Positions 53,410-62,533 of a stretch of DNA of 64,000 nucleotides are shown here, one piece after another. How positions within the stretch are numbered: position 1 is the stretch's first letter; every line of letters begins with the position of its first letter. The stretch is from DATFFO01 sp963772815. Lineage in GTDB: Bacteria > Actinomycetota > Acidimicrobiia > Spongiisociales > ZC4RG35. The position numbers and the translations under genes are program-made. The notes below the pieces were generated by a model. That model was not told where the DNA came from. It made no database searches and was given only the letters and a program-made list of their open reading frames with translations. The stretch lies in the NCBI GenBank assembly GCA_963772815.1, contig CAVYYV010000006.1, positions 1 to 64,000 on the forward strand, given 5' to 3'.

Positions 53410-54027
53410 ATGGAAGGCGTGCGACGTCCCTCGACTCACTGGTTCTCGATCGCCATCTGGCTCTCGGTGGCGGGGTTGGTCGGTGCGATTGCCTGGGGTT
53501 TCTCGGACTATCAGGGCCTCCAGAGTCGGCTCGCTGACCTCCCTCGAACCCCAGTGCCCGGGCAGGTGACCGTCCAGGTCTCAACACCACAGACTGTGAC
53601 GATCTATTACGAGAACCCCAACGCGGCCGGAACGTTCGTGGTCCAGAGCAGCGGTACCAACACGCTGGTCGATTCACCAGTGGACCTGATCGTTGCCGGA
53701 CCTTCGGGTGAGGCAGTCCAGACCGAGCCCTACGTGCGAGACCTCCGCTTCGATTATCAGGGCCGCGTCGTCACTGCATTGCGGACGTTCGACGCCGACG
53801 TCGCCGGTATCTACAACATCGATATCAGCGGAGACGTGCCATCGACGGCCCGTGTATCGGTGGGCCATGTCGCCGACTTCGGATTGGTCGCCGGCCTGGC
53901 CGGGGCCATCATCCTCTTCGTGGGATCCCTCCTGGCGCTGCTGGCGACGGTGGTCATCGTGGTTATCAAGCGTGGTCGCACCGTTCTCCCCAATGAGACC
54001 ACCGGTCAGCCTCTGTCCAGAGTCTGA
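53410..54027 (+). CDS. hypothetical two-helix membrane protein
   Basis: A 205-residue protein with one helix near each end (AIWLSVAGLVGAIAWGF and VAGLAGAIILFVGSLLALLATVVIVVI) and a beta-rich domain between them that should face outside. ATG 53410 has AAGGAG shortly upstream. No cysteine and no recognised family. It precedes the damaged histidine kinase gene. Confidence 0.7.
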   Translation: MEGVRRPSTHWFSIAIWLSVAGLVGAIAWGFSDYQGLQSRLADLPRTPVPGQVTVQVSTPQTVTIYYENPNAAGTFVVQSSGTNTLVDSPVDLIVAGPSGEAVQTEPYVRDLRFDYQGRVVTALRTFDADVAGIYNIDISGDVPSTARVSVGHVADFGLVAGLAGAIILFVGSLLALLATVVIVVIKRGRTVLPNETTGQPLSRV

Positions 54028-54361
54028 CGGGCGAGGCGGGGGCCCCGCTCAAGCATCGCCAAGCACCCGCCCCCGCCATGGCTCCGGGACGTCTTCATCC
54101 ATGGGGTCGGCTTCATCCACCTGGTCCGAGAATCGCAGCGTGAGAAGCCACGCCTGGTTCGACCTACGCCTACGCCCTAGGAAACAACCCACACCGGGTT
54201 TCCAACCCCAATTCGCCCGCCCACGTTCCCAACCCGAGCCTCGTACCGCGGCTCTACTCGTCTCTGGCCGGTCTATGCCACGAAGGCGTTCGGCCTCTTC
54301 TTCGTGGTGTTCGGGTAGTTCAGGGGCTATCCGACAGCAATTCAAATGGGTGGTGTGGGGA
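54028..54361 (+). pseudogene. eroded N-terminal part of histidine kinase gene
   Basis: This stretch lies between the small membrane protein and the open part of the kinase. Segments resembling the missing N-terminus occur in different frames (for example ATKAFGLFFVVFG followed by a stop, and RQQFKWVV). That pattern suggests several indels; I cannot reconstruct a single reading frame. Confidence 0.45.
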
Positions 54362-55270
54362 ATGAGCGTTTTCGTACCTGCCCTGCTGGCCACACTCTTC
54401 CTGGCCGGCTCCCGATACGAATTCGCCTCGACCGTCGCCGTCGTGCTCGCCGGTGCCCTGCTACTGATCTCCTACGGGATCGCGGTCGCTCGCTACGGCC
54501 TGTACGACATCGACGTCGTCCTCAACAAGACATTGGTCTTCGCCGGGCTCGCCGCCTTCATCACCCTCATCTATGCCGTGGTAGCGGTCTGGATCGGAGG
54601 GCTGGTGGGAGGCTCCAATCTGTTCCTTTCGCTGTTGGCCACGGCCATCGTCGCGGTTGCATTCGAGCCGGCCCGCCACACCGTACAGCGATGGGCCAAC
54701 CGGCTGGTGTATGGGAGCCGGGCCACGCCTTATGAGGTGCTGTCGGGAATCACCGGGCGGCTCACCGCCGCCGAGAGCGAGGAGGGGCTTCTCCAGCGGA
54801 TGGCTTCCATGCTCCAGGCCGGCACCGGTGCAGCCCGAGCGGCGGTGTGGCTGACTGATGACACCGGCTTTGTAGCCGCCGCCATACAACCCGAGGGCGA
54901 GGATCTCGTTGCGTCAGATGTGGAGGCGCTTCCCGGAACTGCCGCACTGATCGAGCACGATGGCGAGGTGTTGGGCGCCTTGACGGTGGAGAAAGACCGA
55001 GGTGACGTCCTGACGGCCACAGAGCAGGCGTTGGTGGCGGATCTGGCGGGATCGGCGGCGCTGATTCTTCGCAAGCTCAGGCTGGACGCCGAGCTCGAGA
55101 AGAAGGCCAGGGAACTGCACGAGTCGCGCCGCAGACTCGTCGATGCTCAGGATGTCGAACGGCGGCGGCTGGAGCGCGACCTCCACGACGGTGCGCAACA
55201 GTTGGTCGTCGCCCTCAAGGTGAAGCTGGGACTGGCCCGGCAACTGGCTGCCAAGGAGGCCGTCGAATAG
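54362..55270 (+). pseudogene. sensor histidine kinase, N-terminal part (interrupted by amber stop)
   Basis: Reads 302 codons from ATG 54362 to TAG 55270. Contains membrane helices (ALLATLFLAGSRYEFAS to LFLSLLATAIVAVAF), the linker YGLYDIDVVLNKT typical of actinobacterial NarL-type kinases, a GAF-like domain (about residues 145-240) and the HisKA_3 dimerisation helix DVERRRLERDLHDGAQQ with the phospho-accepting His. The frame stops at TAG directly before the ATPase domain, which continues in the same frame. Gene thus interrupted, unless the amber codon is suppressed or is a sequence error. Confidence 0.75.
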
Positions 55271-55750
55271 GTGGGCGAATTCATCGATCAGATGACGGCG
55301 GACACTCAACTTGCCATCGACCAGATCCGTTCGCTGGCCCGGGGAATCTATCCGCCATTGCTCCAGGCAGACGGCCTCTCGGCGGCGATTCCGGCACTGG
55401 CGGGCTTGTCCACTCTCGACGTGCACGTTTCGACCGACGTTGAGGGGAGATACTCCCTGCACGTCGAGGGGGCCGTGTACTTCTGCGTCGCGGAGGCGTT
55501 GACCAACGCAGCCAAACACGGTCGGGATCCGATCACAGTCACGGTGGGCAATGAGTCCGGGACACTCGCCTTTGAGGTTTCTGATTCGGGTCCGGGGTTT
55601 GATCCTGCTCGGTCGAGCGGAGGTGCCGGGTTGCGCAACATGGCAGATCGGGTTGAGGCTCTCGGCGGCGAGTTCGCCATCACGTCCTCGCCTGGCGCGC
55701 CCACCATCGTTTCGGGATCGCTGCCGGTCGCCGTAACGGCCGACACGTGA
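55271..55750 (+). CDS. histidine kinase ATPase part after the amber stop
   Basis: A 159-residue stretch beginning at GTG right after the TAG, in the same frame. IDQIRSLARGIYPPLL ends the dimerisation domain, FCVAEALTNAAKHGRDP is the N box, SDSGPGFDP and SSGGAGLRNMADRVEALGG are the G boxes. It has a functional-looking ATPase but no phospho-acceptor, so on its own it cannot act as a full kinase. It is convergent with the receiver-domain gene, eight bases between stops. Confidence 0.8.
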   Translation: MGEFIDQMTADTQLAIDQIRSLARGIYPPLLQADGLSAAIPALAGLSTLDVHVSTDVEGRYSLHVEGAVYFCVAEALTNAAKHGRDPITVTVGNESGTLAFEVSDSGPGFDPARSSGGAGLRNMADRVEALGGEFAITSSPGAPTIVSGSLPVAVTADT

Positions 55751-55757
55751 CGATGAA

Positions 55758-56123
55758 TCAGGTCGCCTCGGTCCAGGCGGTGGCTAGAGCATCGGGACTG
55801 AAGTCGGATTTGGGGATGAAAGCTATCGCTCCCGCCTCGAGCGCCTGTTTCACGTACTCCTCGTAGGTCGAGAGCACCAAGACCCGCGTACCCTTGCTGG
55901 CAGCGGTGATGCGACGTGTCGCTTCGATACCATCCATGCCCGGCATCTTGACGTCCATGAGGACCAGATCGGCGGAAAGGGCCTCGGCCAGTCGAACGCC
56001 TTCCTCACCAGAGCTCGCCTCGCCTACCACCTCGAAACCGTCACTGAGCTCGACAACCATCCGCGCCGCGGTGCGGAACGCCTCCTGATCGTCGACTATC
56101 AGTACACGTACGGTCCTGGTCAT
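55758..56123 (-). CDS. single-domain response regulator (receiver only)
   Basis: A 121-residue receiver domain with the acidic pocket (VDDQEAF), the phospho-acceptor Asp in LVLMDVKMPGMDG, the Thr-type switch residue region VLVLSTYEEY and the Lys in FIPKSD. There is no output domain. It may be a CheY-type phosphate sink or partner of the histidine kinase beside it. ATG 56123 (MTRTVRVL) is used; an upstream GTG at 56132 is possible. Confidence 0.85.
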   Translation of the reverse strand: MTRTVRVLIVDDQEAFRTAARMVVELSDGFEVVGEASSGEEGVRLAEALSADLVLMDVKMPGMDGIEATRRITAASKGTRVLVLSTYEEYVKQALEAGAIAFIPKSDFSPDALATAWTEAT

Positions 56124-56206
56124 TGTCGACACACCTTCATCCTGCCCCCCAATGGGCTGCTCTGCCAGGTGGCAGCCATGTCTCTGTAGGTGTGGTTTTC
56201 CCCACC

Positions 56207-56902
56207 TCAGGAACCGGTCTCGGCGAGATAGAGGACGACCGCCCGCACCCTGCGGTTGGACTCTCGTTCGGGCAAGAGGTCGAGTTTGGTGAAGATCGAG
56301 TTTATGTGTTTCTCCACCGCCCGCTCAGAGAGATACAGCGTCTCAGCGATGGCCGCGTTGCTCTTTCCGCTGGCCAGCTCCGCCATCACCTCGGTTTCTC
56401 GTGGAGTCAGCCGGTCCAGTTTCGACTCTCTCCGGTTGAGACGAGCCTCCACCAGTGCGTCGACCACCCTCGGGTCGACCACCGACTCCCCTTTGTGCAC
56501 AGCGGTGATTGCGGCCCGGATCTGGTCGATGTCCCCCACCCTCTCCTTCAGCAGGTAGGCGAAACCGGCCGAGCCCCCTTCGAACAGGCGCAGGGCGTAT
56601 TCCGGCTCCACGTATTGGGACAAGACGACTACTCCAACGGAGGGGTATTCAGCCCGGATCTGTCGTGCCGCCCGCACTCCTTCGTCGGTGCGGGTGGGGG
56701 GCATGCGGATGTCAGTTACCACCACATCAGGAGGATTTCGATCGACGGCAGCAATGAGCTCGTCGTAATCCTCGGCGATAGCGATGATGTCGTACCCGGC
56801 CTCTTCAAGGAGCATCCGCACGCCTTCGCGGACGATGTAGCTGTCCTCGGCGAACACCACGGTCGTTGCCACAGAACGAAGATAGACGATGGCAGACTCC
56901 AT
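56207..56902 (-). CDS. NarL/LuxR-family response regulator
   Basis: A 231-residue regulator. The receiver starts TTVVFAEDSYIVREG with the Asp in VVVTDIRMPP, and the C-terminal HTH reads LTPRETEVMAELASGKSNAAIAETLYLSERAVEKHINSIFTKL, typical for LuxR-type DNA binding. It matches the NarL class that works with HisKA_3 kinases such as the damaged one nearby. ATG 56902 is chosen; GTG 56872 is an alternative giving a protein that begins at the receiver. Confidence 0.88.
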   Translation of the reverse strand: MESAIVYLRSVATTVVFAEDSYIVREGVRMLLEEAGYDIIAIAEDYDELIAAVDRNPPDVVVTDIRMPPTRTDEGVRAARQIRAEYPSVGVVVLSQYVEPEYALRLFEGGSAGFAYLLKERVGDIDQIRAAITAVHKGESVVDPRVVDALVEARLNRRESKLDRLTPRETEVMAELASGKSNAAIAETLYLSERAVEKHINSIFTKLDLLPERESNRRVRAVVLYLAETGS

Positions 56903-57355
56903 AGTCCGATCCCGCCGACATCGCGGCGAAACCAAACGGCATCTAGAGGTGTGTCGCTCGATCAGGGGGCCATCATTTTGGGCAACGCACCACTAGCCTT
57001 CACGAGACGCCTCTGGCGTGCACTGGTTCCGCGGGGAGTCCACAAGCTAGAGAGGTACTGCTTGACACACCACCGCCAGAGGGGGAGTCAGGCATTATCG
57101 ACGAAATCGATTGATCCCTAGCAGCGGCAAGCCGGCACTGCTCTGTTTCTGTCGGAAGATCGGCTGATCCCGCAGCCATCGACACCGGTCAACTGGACGC
57201 CCTTCGGAGCCTCCACAAGACCCGGAGAGATTCACCGCAGCCTGTGTGCAAGTCTTCCTTGCGATCTCTCGCCTGTGTGACTACACTGAATCGGTACGAC
57301 CCGACGGGTCGACCGCCCGGACCTCGCGGACCTTGGCCAGACCACGAGGTGGGCG
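56903..57355. other. divergent promoter region without a gene
   Basis: About 450 bases between divergent signalling genes. It holds the promoter-like sequence at 57259-57287; no open frame has a recognised product. Confidence 0.5.
57259..57287 (+). promoter_or_regulatory. sigma-70-like promoter for the GAF-GGDEF-EAL gene
   Basis: TTGCGA at 57259-57264 and TACACT at 57282-57287 are 17 bases apart, with the ATG 68 bases downstream. The spacing fits a housekeeping promoter; both boxes depart from consensus. Confidence 0.4.
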
Positions 57356-58645
57356 ATGGATGCTGAATGGCGATTGTCAGAACTCCTCAGTGAGTTCGCC
57401 CGGACACTGGTCACGAACTTCCCCATCCAGGCGATCCTCGATCACCTTGTTGTCCGGATCGCCGAGGTCCTACCGGTTGGTTCTGCCGGCGTCACTCTCA
57501 TCTCCCCGACCAACGAAGCGCGCCATGTCGCCGCCTCTGACGAGTCGGCCTTACGGTTCGTGAAGCTGCAGACCGAGCTGGGAGAGGGGCCGTGCATCAC
57601 GGCGTACCGCACGGGCGAGACCGTGGCCATCCCCGACCTCCGGTTGGAAGAGGCGTTCCCCGGCTTCTCCCGTCGGGCGCTCGACGAGGGCCTGAGGGCG
57701 GTGTTCAGCTTCCCGCTCCGCGACGAGGATCACCGGCTGGGCGCTCTTGATTTGTACCGTCAGACGGCCGGCCCGATGGACGCCGAGGCGATGGAGGCGG
57801 CCCATACGTTGGCCGATGTCACCACCGTCTACCTCGCCAACGCCCAGGCACGAGCCGATCTCGAGCTCTCCTCTCAGCAAGCCAGGCACAGTTCCCTCCA
57901 CGACACGCTCACCGGGCTCCCGAATCGCACATTGTTCATACAGCGTCTCGACCACGCAGTCCTGCGGGGCCGCCGTTCGAGGAAGATGGCGGCTGTGTTC
58001 TTCGCCGATCTCGATGGGTTCAAGCTGGTGAACGATGGCTACGGCCACCACGTCGGTGACGAACTGTTGGTGGCGGTCGCGTCCCGGCTCTCCGGTTTGA
58101 TGCGTCCCGGCGACACACTCGCCCGTTTCGGCGGCGACGAATTCGTGATCCTCTGCGAAGACCTCGACGATGCCACGACGGTCGATGCATTGACAGAACG
58201 AATCAGGACAGCGTTGGCCGAGCCATTCGAGCTTTCAGATTCCGAACACCGTGTCAGCGCCAGCGTCGGAATCGCGTTCGCCGGGCTCGCCGAAGACGTA
58301 CCTGAACGTGTGCTGGAGGAAGCGGATGCCGCCATGTACCAGGCGAAGCGCAGCGGCGGTGGGCGTTTTGCCGTGGTCGACCTGCCGCGAGCGCCATATC
58401 GTCAACCAGCGCGCCCGCTTGAACCGCGACCTGTCCGGTGCCTTGCAGCGTGGCGAGCTCGATGTGAATTATCAGCCCATCGTTGCTACCGCCAATGGCC
58501 AAATAGTCGGTGCCGAGGCCCTCCTGCGTTGGATGCACCCCTGCTACGGCTCGGTGAGTCCCGAGGTTCTGGTCGCTTTGGCGGAACAGTCCGGCGTGAT
58601 CGTCGAGCTCGGACGATGGATCTTCGAACGGGCTTGTGTCGATAG
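57356..58645 (+). CDS. GAF-GGDEF part of a diguanylate cyclase/phosphodiesterase, frameshifted
   Basis: The readable first part of a GAF-GGDEF-EAL signalling protein. GAF spans about residues 15-165, and the cyclase domain has GLPNRTLFIQRLDHAV, FFADLDGFKLVNDGYGHHVGDELL and an intact FGGDEFVILCED active site, followed by the VSASVGIAFA signature. The frame breaks after RFAVVDL near 58385, where an extra C (CTGCCGCG) shifts reading; the EAL domain continues in the neighbouring frame. The last 85 or so residues of this frame are out of phase. A c-di-GMP synthesis function is likely. Confidence 0.82.
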   Translation: MDAEWRLSELLSEFARTLVTNFPIQAILDHLVVRIAEVLPVGSAGVTLISPTNEARHVAASDESALRFVKLQTELGEGPCITAYRTGETVAIPDLRLEEAFPGFSRRALDEGLRAVFSFPLRDEDHRLGALDLYRQTAGPMDAEAMEAAHTLADVTTVYLANAQARADLELSSQQARHSSLHDTLTGLPNRTLFIQRLDHAVLRGRRSRKMAAVFFADLDGFKLVNDGYGHHVGDELLVAVASRLSGLMRPGDTLARFGGDEFVILCEDLDDATTVDALTERIRTALAEPFELSDSEHRVSASVGIAFAGLAEDVPERVLEEADAAMYQAKRSGGGRFAVVDLPRAPYRQPARPLEPRPVRCLAAWRARCELSAHRCYRQWPNSRCRGPPALDAPLLRLGESRGSGRFGGTVRRDRRARTMDLRTGLCR

Positions 58646-59345
58646 TCGACGCTGGCAGGGCGGGGGTCTCTCCGACAAGTTCGGGATTTCTGTCAATGTC
58701 TCGGTTCGCCAACTCATGGCAGCGGGCTTCGTCGCCTCGATTGCGTCGGTGCTGCTCAACACTGGCACCGAACCCGCCCGCGTCACGCTCGAGGTCACCG
58801 AGAGCGCGCTCTCGTACGACGATGAGCGTGCGCGTTCCGTCGTCGAGAGATTGAAGCGTCTCGGAGTCGGCATCGCTCTTGACGACTTCGGGATCGGCCA
58901 GTCCTCACTCAGTCGGGTCAAGGATTTCCCGGTCGACACCATCAAGATCGACCGGACTTTCGTGACGGATCTCGAGTCCAGCATCGCGAGTGGGTTGATC
59001 GTGGGAGCGGTCGTCGACCTGGCACACGGCCTGGGAATCACCGTGGTGGCCGAAGGCGTCGAGAACATACGCCAGCGCGACGAGGTGGCGAAGCTCAAAT
59101 GCGACTTCAGCCAGGGCTTCTATTTCGCGCGACCCCAGTCGGTTGAATCCATGGACGCCCTGGTATCGGACCCTGGGATTTTCCCTCATCCCCACTCGCT
59201 CTTTGGCTCGCCGGAGGGGCGATCCGCGCTTTCGGGCCTTCGGACTGGCCCGCGCAGCGGCAGCAGCGATCCATCTTCCGACCTCGCCACACCGGTTGCG
59301 TTGGGTTCATCCACGCTCGCGTTGTGGCGTCGGCACCGCACGTGA
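58386..59345 (+). pseudogene. EAL phosphodiesterase part, out of frame with the GGDEF part
   Basis: Continues the upstream gene after the one-base shift: RERHIVNQRARLNRDLSGALQ, then the catalytic motif AEALLRWMHPCYG, ITLDDFGIG-type loop as IALDDFGIGQSSLS, DTIKIDRTFV, and VVAEGVENIRQRDEV, finishing with QGFYFARP. So the EAL active-site residues look intact. With correction of the one base, the whole protein would hold GAF, GGDEF and EAL domains over about 660 residues. The stop overlaps the next gene's GTG (GTGA). Confidence 0.75.
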
Positions 59346-60061
59346 GCAGCGACGATCAAGCCTCGAAGGTGGGGGCGGCGTTCGCCACCCGAAGCAAGGC
59401 ACCCGGCACGCTGTGCTCGGCCAGTGCCGAGTTGCTGCGTGTGGCGTCGGCAGGTGTGACGCTGATGAGCGGTCGGCACAGCGGCCCTGTGTGTCACTCC
59501 GACGATCGAGCCAGGACGCTCGACGAACTCCAGTTTTCCCTCGGAGAGGGACCGTGCCCCGATGCCTTCACCAGCCTGGAACCCGTGCTCGAAGAAGACC
59601 TTGCGCTGCCACAATCCGCCAGATGGCCGAATTTCACCGCCTCCGCTCTCTCGCTCGGCACCCGTGGGGTTTTCGCCTTGCCGTTGAACGTCGGCACCAG
59701 GTGCATCGGGGTGTTGACCCTGTATCACGACGTGGCGGGAGCGTTGACCCGCGATCAGGCCGCCGATGGTTTGGTGATTGCCGACGCCGTGACCCGGTCG
59801 ATGCTCGCCACCCAAGCGCGAAGCGAACCGGACGTTCTGGCAGGCGCTTTGGATGACACGTCCGCCCACCGCGCCGAGGTGCACCAGGCGTCAGGGATGG
59901 TGGCGGTTCAACTCGGTCTCCCGGTCGCCGACGCCGAAGCACGACTTCGAGCCCACGCCTATGCCGCGGACCGCTCCGTCGCCGATGTCGCACGAGATGT
60001 CGTCGCTCGGCGCCTGCGTCTCATCGACGACGGTCCGCCGAGTTCGGGAGATGGCAGCTAG
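59342..60061 (+). CDS. GAF-ANTAR regulatory protein
   Basis: A 239-residue protein. The GAF domain has LGEGPCPDAFTSLEPVLEEDL and FALPLNVGTRCIGVLTLY; the C-terminal ANTAR domain reads EVHQASGMVAVQLGLPVADAEARLRAHAYAADRSVADVARDVVARRL. ANTAR proteins bind nascent RNA to prevent termination. GTG 59342 overlaps the upstream stop, so the gene is co-expressed with the GGDEF-EAL gene. Confidence 0.85.
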   Translation: MSSDDQASKVGAAFATRSKAPGTLCSASAELLRVASAGVTLMSGRHSGPVCHSDDRARTLDELQFSLGEGPCPDAFTSLEPVLEEDLALPQSARWPNFTASALSLGTRGVFALPLNVGTRCIGVLTLYHDVAGALTRDQAADGLVIADAVTRSMLATQARSEPDVLAGALDDTSAHRAEVHQASGMVAVQLGLPVADAEARLRAHAYAADRSVADVARDVVARRLRLIDDGPPSSGDGS

Positions 60062-60092
60062 TGTGACAGTGGGTCGGCATCAGGAACGGACG

Positions 60093-60845
60093 ATGGCACG
60101 ACAAGATCTGGTTGCGGATACCTTCGTGGAGATCGTGAACTCGCTCGTCGGCCAATTCGACATCATCGACATGCTCACGGGACTGGCCAACGGCTGCGTC
60201 GAACTCGACCTGGCGACTTCGTCGGGGATCCTGCTCTCCGACGAAGCAGGGAAGCTGCGGGTCATGGCGGCATCCAGCGAGAAAGCCCACCTCCTGGAGT
60301 TGTTTCAACTGCAGAACGACGAAGGGCCGTGTCTGGAGGCGTTCTCGACCGGGGTCCCGGTAAGCCATCTCGATCTCGGTGCGGCATACGATCGGTGGCC
60401 ACGGTTCGCCCCCGAGGCTGTGAGCGCCGGCTTTCACTCCGTTCACGCCTTCCCGCTACGGCTGCGGGCAGCCGTCTTCGGTGCCATGAACCTCTTCGAT
60501 GCGGAGGGGCGTGGCATCAGCGAACCCGACATCCACCTCGCCCAGGCGTTGGCTGACGTGACGTCTATCGCCATCCTTCAGGACCAGGTCATCCGTCAGT
60601 CAGATCTGCGGGTCGGCCAACTTCAGCACGCTCTCGACAGCCGGGTGGCGATCGAACAGGCAAAGGGAATGTTGGCCGAGCGGGCGCACGCCGACATGGA
60701 AACTGCCTTTGGAGCGTTGCGGACCTATGCCCGCAGTAACCGCCGACACCTCACCGATGTGGCCGTGGAGGTGGTGGAAGGTGTCTTGGCGCTCGACGAG
60801 TTGCTGGCCGCCGATTCTCTCGTCGAGCCTGACTCTCTCAGCTGA
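60093..60845 (+). CDS. GAF-ANTAR regulatory protein
   Basis: A 250-residue protein of the same design as its neighbour. GAF contains LQNDEGPCLEAFSTGVPVSHLDL and FPLRLRAAVFGAMNLF; the ANTAR domain starts ALDSRVAIEQAKGMLAERAHADMETAFGALRTYARSNRR. The ATG at 60093 with AGGAACGG upstream is used; GTG 60063 is possible. Together the two proteins probably form an antitermination or signalling pair. Confidence 0.87.
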   Translation: MARQDLVADTFVEIVNSLVGQFDIIDMLTGLANGCVELDLATSSGILLSDEAGKLRVMAASSEKAHLLELFQLQNDEGPCLEAFSTGVPVSHLDLGAAYDRWPRFAPEAVSAGFHSVHAFPLRLRAAVFGAMNLFDAEGRGISEPDIHLAQALADVTSIAILQDQVIRQSDLRVGQLQHALDSRVAIEQAKGMLAERAHADMETAFGALRTYARSNRRHLTDVAVEVVEGVLALDELLAADSLVEPDSLS

Positions 60846-60909
60846 GCGGTTCAGCTGAGCGTTGACCCTCCAAGAACTGGCGCCAAACGAATCGACCACA
60901 GCCCGGGGT

Positions 60910-61500
60910 GATGTTCCCCTGGTTATGTGGAGTCAGCTTGCTTGATTCTGGAGTGTGAGGGGTTGGTCGTCGGTATGGATTCTCTCGTATTCGATCGGGG
61001 TTCGCATTCCTAGGGCGGAGTGGCGCCGCTGGCGGTTGTGGAAGATCTCGAGGGATTCGAAGATGGGGTTGGCCAACTCGATGCGGGTGCGCCGCCGCCG
61101 CCTGTTCAACAGTTCAACCTGCATGCGAGCCCAGAATGATTCGACCACGGCGTTGACGAAGCAATCCCCGACCGATCCCATCGAAGGGACGAGACCGGAT
61201 TCCCGTGCTCGGTGAGTGAAAGCCCAAGAGGTGAACTGGCTGGGTGCCCTGGTCGCTGTGTATGACGGTTCCGGTTGGGCTCCGGTTGTCGATGGCCATT
61301 CCCAGCGCTGAGGTGACCAGGTTCGATGTTGGGGAGGAGTCGATCGACCGGCCCACCACCTTCCGACTGAAGACGTCTAGGACGACGGCGCAGTGGACCT
61401 TGCCTTCCCGAGTGCGGTACCCGGTGATGTGCGTCACCCACAATTTGTCATCCTTCTCGATGAGTTGACCCCCGGACACACGTCTTCCACAACGTGACCG
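60910..61500 (-). mobile_element. truncated IS3-family insertion sequence remnant
   Basis: The left edge TGATGTTCCCCTGGTTATGTGGAGTC (60910-60935) resembles terminal inverted repeats of IS3-family elements, and a transposase remnant follows inward. The other end is missing: transposase similarity stops near 61480, just before the uppP stop, so the element is truncated there. Exact right boundary is uncertain. Confidence 0.65.
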
Positions 61501-61527
61501 AACCCGGCCGACTCGATCAGAGCGCAA
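60933..61527 (-). pseudogene. IS3-family transposase (OrfB) remnant
   Basis: The upstream half (LWVTHITGYRTREGKVH to IHSDQGTQ) and the downstream half (MGSVGDCFVNAVVESFWARMQVELLN to NRQRRHSALGM) read in different frames. A CCAG duplication (ACCCAGCCAGTTCACC) explains the shift; removing it gives HSDQGTQFTSWAF. The first catalytic Asp expected in WVTDIT is His here. The N-terminal part and OrfA are missing. Inactive. Confidence 0.85.
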
Positions 61528-62404
61528 ACCCGACGACCAGAGCCGCTCCCGCCACCAGGCAATACACCGCGAACGGTGTCAAGGTCTTGGTCTGGAAGTA
61601 GCGCATCAGAAAGCGCACCGACAGATAGGCAGTGACTCCGGCGAAGAGGCTCCCAACCAGGACCTGACCGCGGATCCCGTCGCCCAGCGGGCCGACCAAG
61701 TCAGGCAGCTTGTACACACCTGCGGCCAGGATGATCGGAGTGGCCAACAGGAACGAGAAGCGGGCGGCGTCCTCATGGTTCAGACCCCGCAGCAAGCCAG
61801 CCACCATGGTGATCCCCGAACGGCTGATCCCGGCAAACAGGGCGAGCACCTGTGCCACCCCCACCACCCCCGCCTCCTTGAACTCCAACGTGTCCAACCG
61901 CCGCTCTTCGGTGCCCTGATAGGTGCCATGTTCCCCGGCTAGTACCCGCACCTCAGCGCGCCGGCGCAAAAACTCCCCGAGGAACAGGATCCCGCCGTTG
62001 ACCGTCAAGAAGATCGAAGCGAATAGGGGCTTGGCAAAGATGACGCGCAAAGGATGCTCGAAGAGCAGGCCGGTGAGCCCGGCCGGAATGGTGGCCACCA
62101 CCAGCAGCCACGCCATCCTCTCGTCGGGCGTCTCAACACGCCGCGTCCGCAGCGTGCGGAGGAATCCCGCGATGATTCCCCGCCACTCGTCCCAAAAGTA
62201 GATGAGCAGAGCCAAGGCCGTGGCCACATGCAGGCCCACCAGAAATGCCAAGAAGAACGACTCCGGTTGTGACTGGGCGGTGGCCAGTTCGTGCCAGCCC
62301 AACAATGAGGGCACCACCACAGCGTGACCCAAACTGGAAATGGGAAACAGCTCGGAGAAGCCCTGAAGGACCCCCATCACGATCGCTTGAATGTAAGTGA
62401 GCAC
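61517..62404 (-). CDS. uppP: undecaprenyl-diphosphatase UppP/BacA
   Basis: A 295-residue membrane phosphatase that recycles undecaprenyl pyrophosphate for cell-wall synthesis. Both active-site motifs are present: GVLQGFSELFPISSLGH and ALFAGISRSGITMV. GTG 62404 is the start; upstream residues to 62530 have no support. Its stop lies at the border of the IS remnant. Confidence 0.93.
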   Translation of the reverse strand: MLTYIQAIVMGVLQGFSELFPISSLGHAVVVPSLLGWHELATAQSQPESFFLAFLVGLHVATALALLIYFWDEWRGIIAGFLRTLRTRRVETPDERMAWLLVVATIPAGLTGLLFEHPLRVIFAKPLFASIFLTVNGGILFLGEFLRRRAEVRVLAGEHGTYQGTEERRLDTLEFKEAGVVGVAQVLALFAGISRSGITMVAGLLRGLNHEDAARFSFLLATPIILAAGVYKLPDLVGPLGDGIRGQVLVGSLFAGVTAYLSVRFLMRYFQTKTLTPFAVYCLVAGAALVVGFAL

Positions 62405-62533
62405 ATGCCTCTCAACGGTCGAACCGCCGCAGGCTATCACCGCCCACCGCATAGGCCTCGGTGGTGACCGTGACAGGCGAAACCAGCGATACGAGCGAGC
62501 CTGCAGGATGCAGAGGCGGTCGCTCCACACTCA

